From Chlorocebus sabaeus (lineage: Eukaryota; Chordata; Mammalia; Primates; Cercopithecidae): a DNA stretch of 64,000 nt. The stretch covers positions 43,885,931 to 43,949,930 of the forward strand of contig NC_132909.1 in assembly GCF_047675955.1 (NCBI RefSeq). The letters run 5' to 3'. The position numbers and the translations under genes were made by a program. Numbering within the stretch: position 1 is the first letter of the stretch; each line of letters opens with the position of its first letter. The notes beneath the pieces were generated by a model that saw only the letters and a program-made list of their open reading frames with translations, was not told the DNA's origin and did not search any database. Shown piece by piece: positions 22,999-35,500 of the stretch.

Positions 22999-23469
22999 CT
23001 GCAAAGCCGCAGACTGGCAGGTCCCGCGGCCAGTCGCAGCGGCCGTGGGCGGTACGCCCCCAGGGAAGGCTGGAGCGTTCAAGGTGCAGTCTGACCCAGA
23101 GCGCGGCAACCCGACGTGGCCTCCGGCGCCTGGCGCAGGGTCCCCTGAGGCTCTCGTGTAGAGCCTGCCCTCTGGCCACCCAGCGCAGAAGCGGCTGTGA
23201 ACTTGGACCATCAAATCTGAAGGACTCCTGGATAATTCTCCATCCCCTTACTCCCCACTAATCCCCTGCAGACGACACAGAGAGGGCAGATTCGCTGGAG
23301 GTCACTCTGAGCTGCCCTCTGCATCTCGAGGTGGTGTGAAGACATGGAAATAAGGAGCAGAATCCTACTGAAACGCGCTGTGTGGTTTTCTGTGTGTCTG
23401 ACCTGTGTCCCAGGTTACCTGCCATGTTATCCAGTGACATCCCTGTTGGGCCTCCTCCCTGCTAAGCCT

Positions 23470-23600
23470 TTTATGAATTAACTGAATCTTAACCACAATC
23501 CCACAAGGTCAAAGCGACCACTGACCCCTTTTACAGAAACCAGAGCACAGAGAGGTCAAGCTCTTTGCCCAAGGTTACACAGCACATTGGTTGCTAAACC
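23470..23600 (-). repeat. MIR remnant
   Basis: CAGAGCACAGAGAGGTCAAG and TTGCCCAAGGTTACACAGCA, the usual inverted MIR core. Confidence 0.7.
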
Positions 23601-23644
23601 AGACAATGAATCTACAGCAGCCTGCTTTTTGGAAAGGGAGTGTC

Positions 23645-23800
23645 AGAGAAGAGCCACTGGGGGCCTCAAGAGACCTAGGTTTGAATTCTTGTCGAATCAC
23701 TGGCCCACCACACAACCTTGGGCAAAGGCCTTGTGAGCCTCAGCTGTTTCATTTGGAAAAGAAGGGGGAAAATGATTCCTATGCCTTGATCTTTCCTCTC
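23645..23800 (+). repeat. MIR remnant
   Basis: CTAGGTTTGAATTCTTGTC, CAACCTTGGGCAA and GCCTCAGCTGTTTCAT in the order of the MIR core. Confidence 0.7.
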
Positions 23801-24479
23801 TGGGGTTGCTTCCCTGGGAAAATTTATAACCCAGCTCTCGTTTTAATTATCTGGTGAAAGCATTTGACCCTCAGCAGGTCATGTGCGGCCTGTGAGCCTC
23901 AGCTCCTCTGTGAAGTGTGGTTAATGGCGCTGCTTTGCAGAAAAATGCCAGCAGTTTAGGGAGACACCTGCCATCTCAGGCATGGCTGTGTCATCGGCAC
24001 CTGCCCTGAGGCCACTCTGTTCTCTGACTCACCCTTCATTTTCAAGACGAAGAAGGCTACAAATGTTTCCAGATACCAGCTCTTGTTTCCTCTAGGTGCT
24101 GGCCAGGGTTGGTGGAGATCAAGTTCAGAACCAGGGAATCCTGGGAGGGAGCAAGGCTGAAACCAACCTTAGAAAGGGCTCATATTTCAGGGCTGCGCAA
24201 GCCCCTGCTAAGTGCGTGATACACAAGTTTCAAATGGGGAGGATGTGACTGGAATTCACTAGCCCAAGGCCATCATCAAACTCCTGATATTCTCACAATA
24301 TGCCTACCTGGACCTCCCCTCCCATACCTGCCACCTATGGTTTACTACCCGGCAACTTCCAGGACCTGGCCTCCATTGTGCTCTCCAGAGAAGAGGAGGA
24401 AGCTGAGGTCAGTTAAACATCAACTGGGTGCCAGGTCCCTGCTGGGCTTTCTCCGGTACCATCTCCCCACCTCACTTCC

Positions 24480-24770
24480 AAGTGGACGTAACAGTGCCCA
24501 CTTTGCAGATGAGAAAACTGAGCCTATGGTGGAGAATATTCCTTGGTGGAAGGACCCAGGGCTGGGTTTGAATCCCTGCTCTTTTTAACATAAGCAATGG
24601 CCAGTAAGAGCCACAGAACCTTCAGCAAATAACACAAGCTCCCCACTTCAGTTTCCCAGCTATCTCCTAGGGCTGATGTGAGCATTGATAAAATGGAAGT
24701 GAAATGCTTACAATGGCTTAGTCCACGGTAAGCACTCATAGAAGTCTGGTGATGATGATATATTGTTCTT
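24480..24770. repeat. Two adjacent MIR remnants, opposite orientation
   Basis: CACTTTGCAGATGAGAAAACT and GGGCTGGGTTTGAATCCCTG (minus sense), then CTTCAGTTTCCCAGCTATC and AAAATGGAAGTG (plus sense). Confidence 0.6.
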
Positions 24771-25734
24771 CTCTGGGCCTGTTTCCCTCTCTGTAAATAG
24801 CGCTTCATGGACATAGACTAACTATGGGCGTGGCTTGCCACACCAAGAGCAAGATATCTATGCCGAGGAGGCCCCACTCCCAGTGCCCACCTGCCAGGCC
24901 CTGGGAGGGGTAGGTAACAAAGCTCCTGGAAGGTCCCACAGTACTTCCAGGGACAGCGCCAACTAAGGCAAAGGTCAGGCTCTGGCCCAGCCTGGAGCTG
25001 CCTCTCTAGCTTCTGCTCGTTCTTTAGCAGGCTGGCGCCAGCCAACCTCCCTACCACCTTCCAGCAATAGCAGGCAAAGCACCCTGGCAGTAGCAATGGA
25101 CACCCCCACCATAGGCACTCATGTGAGCCCAGCTAGGGTGCCCAGGATCTCGGCTCTTCTGCTTTGGCTAGCCACTGGACAGGATACTGCCTCTTCACCC
25201 TCCAGTCTCCTGTACCTCTTGAGGATCCCAGGAATCAGCTGTGAGCCAGGCCCTGGCACAGCGTCCAGGCCTAATCACCTGAGGCCAGAAGGCCTTTTGC
25301 CCAACGTCAGGTTAACAACTTTGGAAAAAGATGAGGGGCCTGGAGGCAGGCCAAGCTGTGGTCTCATCGCACCACAGTCCCTCAAATGCCCATGAGTCTA
25401 TTTCCTATCTGGAAAATGGGGTTTAGTCCAGCCTTTGCGAGATGTATGTTCACAATAGAAAAAAAATCTGTGTTCCTTTCCCAGGAACCCAAGCCCATCC
25501 CGGGCTGGAGGGAGACATCCTGAACACAGCAGTGACAACAACCAAGCCTTGCTGGGGTCAGAGTGGCCTCATTCACCTCCCAAGGCTCAGAGAAGTCAGG
25601 CCACTTCACCAAGAGCCCACAGCAGCAGAGGCTTGGCCTGAACACACTTGCACCATCCTTGCAGCAGGCTCCCCCTCAGCCCAGGTCTCAATGTCATCAA
25701 GGAGGGCAGCAAAGGCTACTTAAGAGAAGGCCGG

Positions 25735-26025
25735 GGCCAGGCGCGGTGGCTCACATCTGTAATCCTAGCACTCTGGGGAGGCCGAGGCGGGTGGATCACG
25801 AGATCAGGAAGTCGCGATCATCCTGGCTAACACGATGAAACCCTGTCTCTACCAAAAATACAAAAAAATTAGCCGGGCGTGGTGGTAGGCGCCTGTAGTC
25901 CCAGCTACTCAGGAGGCTGAGGCAGGAGAATGGCGTGAACCCAGGAGGCGGAGCTTGCAGTGAGCCGAGATCGTGCCACTGCATTCCAGCCTGGGCAACA
26001 GAGCGAGACTCCGTCTCAAAAAAAA
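25735..26025 (+). mobile_element. Alu, full, AluY-like
   Basis: Both arms; AGAGAAGG on both sides. Confidence 0.95.
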
Positions 26026-26032
26026 AAGAGAA

Positions 26033-26299
26033 GGCCAGGTGCAGTGGCTCATGCCTGTAGTCCCAGCACTCTGAGAGGCTCAGGAGGGTGGATCACCTGA
26101 GGTCAGGAGTTGGAGACCAGCCTGGTCGACATGGCAAAATCCCGTCTCTACTAAAAATACAAAAATTAGCTGGGCATGTGGCACATGCCTGTAGTCCCAA
26201 CTCCTCAGGAGCCTGAGGCAGGAGGATAGCTTGAACCTGGAAGGCGGAGGTTGCAGTGAGCCGAGATCGTGCCACTGCACTCCAGCCTGGGCGACAGAA
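26033..26299 (+). mobile_element. Alu, nearly full
   Basis: Both arms, short A-tail. Confidence 0.93.
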
Positions 26300-27109
26300 A
26301 AGGGAAGGGGACGGGGATGGGGCTGGCGGGAGTTATGCGCCGGACATCCCCTGAACTGGGCCTTGCTAGGGGCTGTAGCCCTCCAGGGTGCCAGACCTAG
26401 CCTGAGTTCAGATGAGAAGGTCGAGGTTCACAGAGAGGAGGTGATATGCCTGAAGTGGCTGAGGGGGATGGAAAGCCAGGCCATCAACCCCAGGGAAATG
26501 TGAGATCTTTGGTGAGGGGCCCCCACCCAACCTGAGGCTGTCCAAACATGCTAGCTGCATCTACTGAAGACACCTACTTCCTTGGGCTAAGGTGGGAGGG
26601 ACTGACAAGGCAGAACCACCCCTTCCTGAAGACGCCTGCAGCTTGGCCCAGGCCCAGGGGAGGACACTGGGGCCACCTGGCAGGGACCTCGAGTGCTTGT
26701 CAGTTTATTCAGGTGAACGTTCAAAAACATTGATGGGAAGCTGAAGGCGCAGCAAGGGGGGACAGGGGCCTGCCTGCAGAGAGTCAGCCGATGGTGGGGG
26801 CAAGACAAACAGGAAAGTTCACAAACGAGGTGACCTCAGATGGGGCCCAGCGTCAGAGCCAGAGCACATGGGGTGATGAGATGGGGGTCTCTCCTGGAGG
26901 AGGCAATGTGAGCTGAAACCTCACGTGCTAGGAGGAGCCAGCCACGGGGAGGGCCAAGGGAAGTGCACTTCTAGGCAGAGGGCATTGCTTGTCACGTGGG
27001 GGCTTGTGCAAAGGCCCTGGGGTGGGGGAATAGGGAGTGAGTGCAGTGGAGAGGAAATGGGAGATGGACAGGGCCTGGGCCACACTGGGTCTGCAGGGCA
27101 TGAAGAGCA

Positions 27110-27268
27110 TTTGTTTTGTTTTGTTTTGTTTTTTGTTTTTTGAGACAGGCTCTTGCTCTGTCACCCAGGCTGGAGTGCAGTGGTACCACCCTAACTCACT
27201 GTAGCCATGGACTCCTGGGCTCAAGTCATCTTTCCACCTTAGCCCAAGTTGCTGGGACCACAGGCAGG
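27110..27268 (-). mobile_element. Alu fragment
   Basis: (TTTTG)n tail, right arm, broken off after GGGACCACAGGCAGG. Confidence 0.88.
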
Positions 27269-28011
27269 TTTTATGTAGAGGGCAAAGGGGAGCCATGGGC
27301 AGACTGAGAGCAAGGTTGGAGCAGGAATGACAGGGCCAGCACTGCAGGCCTTCCTAGAAATAGCCCAGGAGTACCTCCCCACCACATGACAGATGAACAA
27401 ATGCTTAAGAACTGCCCAGGGTCACAGGACTACCTAAGGTCACACTGGCCCAGCAGGTAAGTCAGGGCAGTCTGGGGCAAGTTCGAGATCTTTCTCCCAC
27501 ATCCTGGGAGTCTCCAGGGAGGAGGGACAGGGCGGTGTGACTGGGTCAGAGGTTTGGGCCAGCCCTGCTGAGCTGAGAGCACCCTTTCCTGCTGGGGGCA
27601 GGGGAGACGAGGACACCACGGAGGTGCAGCCAGGGTGACGCTCCTCAGCTGTTTGCATCAGCTGGATTCCGTGGAAGCTGGGGGCCTACTGGGAAAGGAG
27701 TTTCGCTGAGGTCAAGGACTGAGTCCAGGCCATCCTGGGGCTCGGGGAGGCACGTGACAAGCAGGGGCGAGGGTCCAAGAGGGGAGAGGCCTCCAAGGTG
27801 TGGGCAGAAAGGCTGGGGCACACACAAGTGGTCCTGAGGCTGCCTGGACCCCCGTCAGGCCAGAAGGGATACACAAGCTACCTAGTGACCATGGTGTGAC
27901 CTCTGAATGTGACTTCAGAGCAGAAGAGCTGGGGTCTGCAGGGCCACGGCTGCCTGGGCCCCCCAGAATGCTTGGGGTGGGGTGGTCACTGAGGCCAACA
28001 ACGAAGATGTC

Positions 28012-28319
28012 TTTTTTTTTTTTTTTGAGACAGAGTCTCGCTCTGTTGCCCAGGCTGGAGTGCAGTGGTGTGATCTCGGCTCACTGCAACCACTGCCACC
28101 TGGGTTCAAGCACTTCTCCTGTCTCAGCCTCCTGAGTAACTGGGATTACAGGCGTGCATCCCCACACTGGGCTGATTTTTGTATTTTTTTAGTAGAGATG
28201 GGGTTTCAACATGTTTGTCTCCTGACCCGCCAACTCAAGTGACCCACCCACCTCAGCCTCCCACCCACCTCAGCCTCCCACAGTGCTGGGATTATAGGCA
28301 TGAGCCACCGTGCCCAGCC
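28012..28319 (-). mobile_element. Alu, full
   Basis: Both arms, with a tandem copy of CCACCCACCTCAGCCTC near 28250-28280. Confidence 0.95.
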
Positions 28320-28449
28320 GATGTCTATCTTATAGATGGGGAAATTGAGGCTTAGAGACAAGAGGTTGGCTATCTAGGACACCCAGCCTAAGACAACTGG
28401 GCACCCCCCATGTGCTCAGCCTGGCCCAACACTTCTCAGAGGGGGATCT

Positions 28450-28555
28450 ATCACTGCCCCACTCCTCACTTTAGGAGGAGCATATTGAGGCTCAGAGAGG
28501 TTCTTTCACTTGCTCAAGGCTGCAGAGCTGAATAGGGGATGAATGTGGAGCCCTC
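28450..28555 (-). repeat. MIR remnant
   Basis: TATTGAGGCTCAGAGAGGTT and CACTTGCTCAAGGCTGCAGA. Confidence 0.65.
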
Positions 28556-28784
28556 CGGCCCTGCGGGTGGTACACATCAGAAACAGTGATCCTGACCATG
28601 GCCTCAGCGCCTGCCTGTCTGAGGGTGACAGTGGATCCTATATCCCAGGCCATTCCCAAAACCCCTTTGCTACCCTCAGTGACTCCATGGCCCCCCCACC
28701 AAAATGTTTGTCCTTCCCCCACACTCTGAGGCCACTGGCTGCAGCCCCCCATGCTCAGCCGAGCTAGGGAAGAGACCTCTCCAA

Positions 28785-29331
28785 CTGTTTATCCAATGAT
28801 CTTTTATTATCAGGTGCCCTGGCTAGCCCAGAACCAGAGACAGACAAGCTGGGGCCAGGCATCTGAGACCCATTTTACAGGTGAGAAAAACGAGGAGCAG
28901 AGGCCTGTACGAACCTGCAGTAAGCAGCAGGCACTGGGGGCCCAACCCCACTGGAATCGCCTGCCCTGCCCTGAGCCTGGCCCACAGCGGCCACCACATT
29001 TCAGACACAGCAGTGAGTGATGGGACATGCCCTTTGCCCCTTCTGCTAGGGCATGGGGCTAGGGGGAAGGAGAAGGACAGTAACGTCTATGCTGCTGGCC
29101 GGAAGGCGAGGCTGGGACCCAGGAGTGGCTGGGACGTGGGGGCTGCTTTCTTCTGTGTAGATGCCTCCCTACAAGGCCCCCCCGCCTCCGACCCTTTACC
29201 CAGGGCCTGCCGAAAAACACTTCTCACTGTGAAGGGGACAGAACTAATGTGGGACAGTGGAGGACCTGGATCTACCCCCATTCCTGAGTCACACGACTCA
29301 CCCAGAGTCATGGCCCAGACTGGGCCTGGGG
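28785..29331 (-). other. ARMC6: ARMC6 3' UTR and poly(A) signal
   Basis: Downstream of the ARMC6 stop, unique sequence runs for about 530 bases to a canonical AATAAA on the minus strand (28808-28803). Cleavage would be expected 10-30 bases further on, near 28785. The end point is inferred from the hexamer only. No other AATAAA was noticed between the stop and this one. Confidence 0.7.
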
Positions 29332-29544
29332 TCATGGCGCCAGGTTGCCCCTCTGGCCTGTCCACAACTCTTGGAATTCGACATGGCAACCCAGGTCCCG
29401 TAGGGCAGCCTTGGCCACGTCCTCACAGTCACGGTGGGCCGATCGGGCCTGCACGATGAGTGCCTCAGCCCCCAAGTCCAGGATGGGCTTCGAGAAGGCC
29501 TGGCTGTGGGCCACCAGGTTTCGGATCAGCATGCAAGCCTGTTT
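29332..29544 (-). CDS. ARMC6: ARMC6 exon 8 (last coding exon, TGA at 29334-29332)
   Basis: The acceptor is CTCTCCTACAG|AAACAG. It encodes residues 407-476, starting KQACMLIRNLVAH and ending with LWTGQRGNLAP, then TGA. It contains the C-terminal armadillo helices. The 3' untranslated region continues to about 28785. Confidence 0.96.
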   Translation of the reverse strand, partial: KQACMLIRNLVAHSQAFSKPILDLGAEALIVQARSAHRDCEDVAKAALRDLGCHVEFQELWTGQRGNLAP

Positions 29545-32500
29545 CTGTAGGAGAGAGCAGCTGTGAGCTGCCAGATAGGGCTTTGGGGTGGGGTCCACTC
29601 TGACCTCTGGGTCTTCATCATAACAAAATGGAGGTGATCATAACCACAGCTGACATCTAGCAGCTGCCTATACTGTATCAACTTAGACCCATCTCTCCAC
29701 TTTACCCTCTTGGCAGCCCCAGAAGGCAAGGCTAATGCCCCCAACTCCCAGGCAAGGAAACAGGCTCAGGGAAGCTCCAGAATCTGTCCCATGGCTTTGG
29801 AACTCTCAGCCTCAGAGTTGGTGAGTCTGAGAGTCCCCGAGGCTGGCACGGAGCCAAGGAAGGGGCCCTAGGGCAAGGGGACAGTGAGGCCACAGGAAAA
29901 GAGTGGTTGTGCACAGGCGCCTGTCAGTTACATTCCTACACATTCGGTGGATATTTGTGCCCTGTGCACCTGCTGTGGGTGGGTGCGGGACGCTGCCTGG
30001 AAGCTTCCCAGGGTGGCTCCCACCACCAACAGGAGAGCAGATGGGAAGCGCATGCAGAGTGGGGAGCTGCTGGCCAGGGTGGCCAGAAGTGGACAAGGGG
30101 ACAGACCAAGTAAGGGACAGTGTCCCAGAGTAAGAGCCAGTGAGAGCAAAGGCCCCCTGTGGGTCCCAGCCTGGTATGTCCAAGGACCCTATGCTGGGAG
30201 TGAGGAGGCGAGGAGGGCCCCAGGGGCTGCAGGGAGGAGTCTGGGTTCAGCCAGGGAGGTGTGGACAGGGTGTCCCACACCCAGAACTCAGACCAGCAGC
30301 CCAAGGAGGGGGCAGGAACCTTTCTGAAGCCCCAGGCAGATCACCATCCACGCTTCCCCAACTTCTTCCTCCCCAGATCTCTCTACAGCGACTTTTAAGA
30401 AAGGAGACTGCCGGGCATGGTGGGTCACGCCTATAATCCCAGCACTCTGGGAGGCCGAGGCGGGTGGATCACGAGGTCAGTAGATTGAGACCATCCTGGC
30501 TAACACGGTAAAACCCCGTCTCTACTAAAAATACGAAAAATTAGTGGTATACAAAAAAACTACAGGCCTGTAGTCCCAGCTACTCGGGAGGCTGAGGCAG
30601 GAGAATGGCGTGAACCCGGGAGGCGGAGCTTGCAGTGAGCCAAGAAAGCACCACTGCACTCCAGCCTGGGCGAAAGAGTGAGACTCCGTCTCAAAAAAAA
30701 AAAAAGAAAAAGAAAGGAAATTAAGGGCGTGGTGGCTCACACCTGTAATCCCAGAACTTTGGGAGGTAGAGGTGGTGGATCACCTGAAGTCAGGAGTTCA
30801 AGACCAGCCTGGCTAACATGGTGAAACCTCGTCTCTGCTAAAATTACAAAAATTAGCCGGGCTTAGTGGCCCATGCCTGAGGACCCAGCTACTCAGGAGA
30901 CTGAGACAGGAGAATCACTTGAACCCAGGAGGTGGAGGCTGCAGTGAGCCGAGATGGCACCACTGCACTCCAGCCTGGGTGACAGAGTGAGACTGTCTCA
31001 AAAAAAAAAAAAAAAAAAAAAAGGAGATTGTGTGTTATAGCTTTCTTTCTGGGGTTTCACCAGAATGCTCCCCCAAAGTCCCCCCTCCCCAAAATAGGAG
31101 AGTAAATGTAGAAAAAACAAAGGCAGAAAAGGAAACAGCTGCAGGCAGAATTCAGCACATTTTGGAAGATGAGAAAGAAGTTGGCCCTGTGGGGCTCAGC
31201 TGTGGCAGGGAAAGGGACAGGGACAGGGACTGAGCCTTTGCCCCATCACCCACCCACACACCGCACCTGCTCCCATGCCCTCTCAGCACCTACCTGCACA
31301 CCCCACCCCAGCCTGCCTGCCCCCATCCCATGCCCTGCCCACCTGCACGCTGGCCTTCTGCGGGTGTGCCTTCATGGCCTGCAGTGCTGCCACAGCCCCT
31401 CCACCCTCCACGATGATGCGGCTGTTGTCGGGCTTACGCAGGGCCAGGAAGCCCAGGGCCGCGCAGCTCTGCTCACACACCTGCAGGGGGCAGTCACAGG
31501 AAGGCGGAGATGTAGCGGAAAGACCCTCCACAACATCCTGCCATGGCTGCCAACCCCTGGTGAACACCCTGCGGCCTCCCTTCCGTGGGTCTCTGGCAGC
31601 TCCTGTGTAATAACAGCACGACGGCAGGGTGACAAAAGTATCAGCGGAGCTCTTAGGGGTGACAAGGGCACTAGGCCTGGTCAGACCTTTGCAGGGTGCT
31701 GGTGGTAACTCCAGGACACCCAGAGTCATGCATAGGCAGGTCAGCATTTGAGAGCCAGAGCGCGCGACCCTCACCTGCCCTGCTCTGGCCCTACAGAAGA
31801 ATAGAGCTTCATGCAGACACAGAAACTGAACTGGGACTCCAGCCACCACCCTGCTACTCTGTGTGCCCCCCGAGGTGGGTACCTGGGGGCAGGTCAGGTG
31901 CTGGGTCATGGCAGCCACGATGGACTCCGTCCCGCCGGCATGGACAATAGCGTCTTTCACGTCGTCGTTGCCTGCGATGGCTCGCAGGGTGCTCAGCACT
32001 TGCTTCACGAGCTCCTGCACAAGGGAAAGGCTCGCTCACCCCAGCCAGGCCGCTGGATTGTGGGAGAGGGCTCTGAGGGAGAATCTGGGGCTGTTTTACT
32101 GTTTCTCCAGCAAGTACAGCGTGACTGCAGAGTGTGACTAATGAAAAGGGGTGACAGATGCCTGTGGCTCAGGCTGCCTGTGTCCAAATGGTACCATCCA
32201 GGTGACTTGATCCCTTATCCCCACAGGGGCAGAGGGAGCATGTGACTCAGGCCGGCCTTCAGAGCACAGGGTCCCCCTGGCCACGGCCACAGACCCAGGG
32301 TGGGTGCTAACTGCCCTGCACTGAGGACAGTGGATAAGATGCTACTGGGACTGCTGATCCCCTTAATGGGGAACCTGAGGACCCTGACCCCTGACTGCCC
32401 AGGAATACATGGCAAAATGTATCCCTTTATGTGCTGAAGTTGGTTCCCATTCAGCTCCCAGCCACTTGCACAGAAAGAGGCTGGATGACGTCACCAGCGA

Positions 32501-35500
32501 GGCTTGGGGGCGCAGGACTGTGGCACCCCTGGGGGCTTTTCTGCAGCTGCAGCTGGATAGGGAGGCGCCTATTGACTGGCTCCTTGCTGTGGGTGGGCAC
32601 ATGGAGAAGGGCTCGATAATTGGCTGCTAAATGGGGTAATGAGTAGGGGACCCTGCTCTATTCTGCAGCTAGGGAAACTGAGGCAGAGTTTCCTAGATAC
32701 TTAGGTGTAGGAACTAACCCAAATATCCTGGCCTTGGCTGACATACCCCCACCCTGTGCTTCCCACCATCCTTTTCCTGGTGCAAAAGGACAGTAAGGGA
32801 GAGCGGGTGGGTTTGTTCCCCCCGACCTTTGGTTCCTGCCCTTGGGTCAGTGAAAAGAAAAACTGCACTTTGGTTCCGAGATTGGCAGGCAGGGCCGGCT
32901 TGTTCTGACTATGGCTTGTCTGGCTGACTGGGACCCAGAGGGACAGCATGCACTGGGACAGGGGGGCTTCATACCAGAACGCTGCTCTGGTCCCCCACCT
33001 GGTGGTCATTGAAGTCAGCTAGCAGGGACACCAGGATGCTTAGGCCCCCGAGGTCGACGACCTCCTGGCAGAACTCATTGCGGATGGCCAGGCGGGACAG
33101 GGTTCCGCAGAGCTCGCTCAGGATGCCAGGGTTATCTGGGAACGCTGCGAGGAGAGAGGGAGACGGGTGGTGGGGGCGGGAAGAACCAGCCGCAGGGGCC
33201 TCCGGTTGGGTGGGGATCCTGCTGCCCTAGAAGAGTCCAGCCCTTCTGCCTATTGGAGTGGCCACGGGCACCAGGAAGGCCCCAGGGAACACCAGGGGCT
33301 ACCTGGGCCTGCAGTGCCCCCTGCTGGCTGCTGGAAAGACTTAGGAATGTGCCCCTCCAGCTTCCTTCCATCATGCCCCAAATAAATTCCATACCAACTG
33401 ATGGTCTCACCTAAAAAAAGAAAACCATAATAGTGCTAAAAAAAAAAAAAAGAAAAAGAAAAAGAAAAAAAAAAAAAAGACATCTGAAGACTATTTTTAT
33501 GATCATGGGGTAGGAATGACTTTTCTAAGTGCAAGAGGAAACTCCAAAACCATAGAGGGACACATATGGACCGGGCTGACGTGGCCAAAACCAAACACAG
33601 GAGCCGCAGATGGAGCCCAGAGGCGCTGCGCCAGGAAGCAGATGCCGGAACTCACGCCAAGAGGGCGAAGATCCTGCACCTACACAGGACTGCGATGGTC
33701 AGTTCCTGTGGCCACCTGTAGCCCTCTGCAGTTCCACCCAATGCCAATCTAGGTGTTGCCATAGAGGTATTCTGTCCACACGGTTACCATCCGCAATCAG
33801 CTATCTATCTATTATCATTATTATTATTAATTTGAGACAGAGTCTTGCTTTGTCACCCAGGCTTGAGTGCAGTGGCGTGATTTTGGCTCACCACAACTTC
33901 TGCTTCCTAGGCTCAAGAGATCCTTCTGCCTCAGCCTCTCAAGTAACTGGGATTACAGGCGCCCGCCACCACACCCAGCAATTTTTGTATTTTTAGTAGA
34001 GATGGGGTTTCATCATGTTGCCCATGCTGGTCTTGAACTCCTGGGCCCAAACAATCCTTCTACTTCAGCCTCCCAAAGTGCTGACATTACAGGCATGAGC
34101 CACCATGCCTGGCCTAGTTGCCTTTAAGTAGAGGAGATGATCTTGAACAATGTGAATGGGACTCATTCAATCAGCTGAAGTCCTTAGAAGGAAACAGGTG
34201 TTTTCTCAAGAAGGCGACTGCCCTGGAGTTTCCAGCCTGTCCTATGGAGTACAGACTTGCCACAATTGCATGACCCCATTCCTTACCAAAAAGTCTCTTC
34301 ATATATATATATATCCTGTCTCTCTGGCTGAAACCTAACTGCTTGGAGCTCCTATAAATAAAACAGGAAAGGTGTGAGCTACCTCCTGGAAAAACAGTCT
34401 GACTTTGCAGGTCAGGACTCATTTTCAGCCTTGCTGGAGGTGTGGGAGACTGAGGTGGGCTCACTTCCTCAGCAGACAGAGCCAGAACCCCCACACAGGT
34501 CTGGCCACAGAGCCAGAGTCACGGGCAGGCAGGAAAGGGGAACTCATCCTTCTGACACCTTCTGTGTGTCAATCAGGACTTTTCTTTTCTTTTTCTTTTT
34601 TTTTTGAGACGGAGTCTCGCTCTGTCGCCCAGGCTGGAGTGCAGTGGCCGGATCTCAGCTCACTGCAAGCTCTGCCTCCCGGGTTTATGCCATTCTCCCG
34701 CCTCAGCCTCCCGAGTAGCTGGGACTACAGACACTCGCCACCTCGCCCGGCTATTTTTTTGTATTTTTTACTAGAGACGGGGTTTCACCGGGTTAGCCAG
34801 GATGGTCTTGATCTCCTGACCTCGTGATCCGCCCGTCTCGGCCTCTCAAAATGCTGGTATTACAGGCTTGAGCCACCGCGCCCGGCCCAATCAGGACTTT
34901 TCTAGTGGGTTCAGTGGATGGAATGGGGTTAGGGGTTAAGACAGAAGCTGTGGGGTCTGACGGTCAGCACTGTGACCTCCCAGGGCCGGCTCACCATGGT
35001 CACCCTGGAGCCAGACACATGAATATGCCTAAGGATTTGTGGCTGAATATGATCAAGCGTGTACACATCCACCTGAGACTGCCACAGTGCGTGCCAGCCA
35101 GCCTCCCCCAGTCCTCTTATTTCCCTCTGGTGAGGTCCCCCTTCCCTACTCAGTCCCTGGAGTTGGACACAGCAAGCCCCTTCCCAAGAAGCTCCAGAGA
35201 TGGGATTGTGGCCTGCTCCTAGCCCATGAGTGCTGGCCTGGAATTCTCCTGGAGCCACTAGAAAGCATGGGGAGACTCTTCATGAGGGTTGCCATGCAGG
35301 TGGGTCTAAGCTGAGGGGCGAGCGGAACCTTGAGCCCGCCGTGCCTGAAGCAGTCCTGATCTCTGACTCCCTCATTCTGGTCACATCTGACCCGCCTGCC
35401 TTTGTTTGCTAGCTCATATTGGCCCCCAGCTCTTACCTTTGGTAGCTTCAATGAGCACCTTCAAGCCTTTGTTCTCCTGCACAATCATCTTGGCATGGTT

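Larger units (their letters stand above)
22430..23165. promoter_or_regulatory. SLC25A42: CpG island, probable SLC25A42 promoter
   Basis: A GC-rich, CpG-dense segment with GC boxes (for example CCCCGCCTC), a CGCCGCCGCCGCC run, and six CCAAT/ATTGG boxes. It lies about 5.7 kb beyond the ARMC6 3' end, where the SLC25A42 promoter is expected from the human gene order. A minus-strand donor at 22514/22513 supports leftward transcription. Confidence 0.75.
23166..28784. other. Intergenic region between SLC25A42 and ARMC6
   Basis: 5.6 kb between the CpG island and the ARMC6 poly(A) signal. It holds MIR remnants (23.47-24.77 kb and 28.45-28.56 kb), two Alus at 25735-26299, an Alu fragment at 27110-27268, and an Alu at 28012-28319. 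The rest is unique sequence without a recognisable gene. Confidence 0.75.
29545..31342 (-). other. ARMC6: ARMC6 intron 7
   Basis: 1.8 kb. It has unique, GC-rich sequence next to exon 8, including an old MIR-like piece around 29690-29790, then two head-to-tail Alus (30410-31022), then about 300 unique bases before exon 7. Confidence 0.85.
33145..35436 (-). other. ARMC6: ARMC6 intron 4
   Basis: 2.29 kb. Holds unique sequence, an A-rich tract (33438-33479), an Alu with an (ATT)n tail (33801-34114), a monkey-type Alu with perfect flanking duplications (34580-34887), a short TA run near 34305, and unique sequence from 34.9 kb to the exon. Confidence 0.85.

Noticed and set aside
22190..23161. A 323-codon plus-strand open frame over the CpG island
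   Set aside because: GC-rich DNA has few stop codons. The peptide is low-complexity Arg/Gly/Pro/Ala and spans promoter elements, the candidate exon and flanks alike. No splice or codon evidence supports it.
31283..32020. A 245-codon minus-strand frame read as an independent gene
   Set aside because: It is ARMC6 exons 6 and 7 with the intervening open intron and a few codons of intron 7. Recorded as an intron property and not as a gene.
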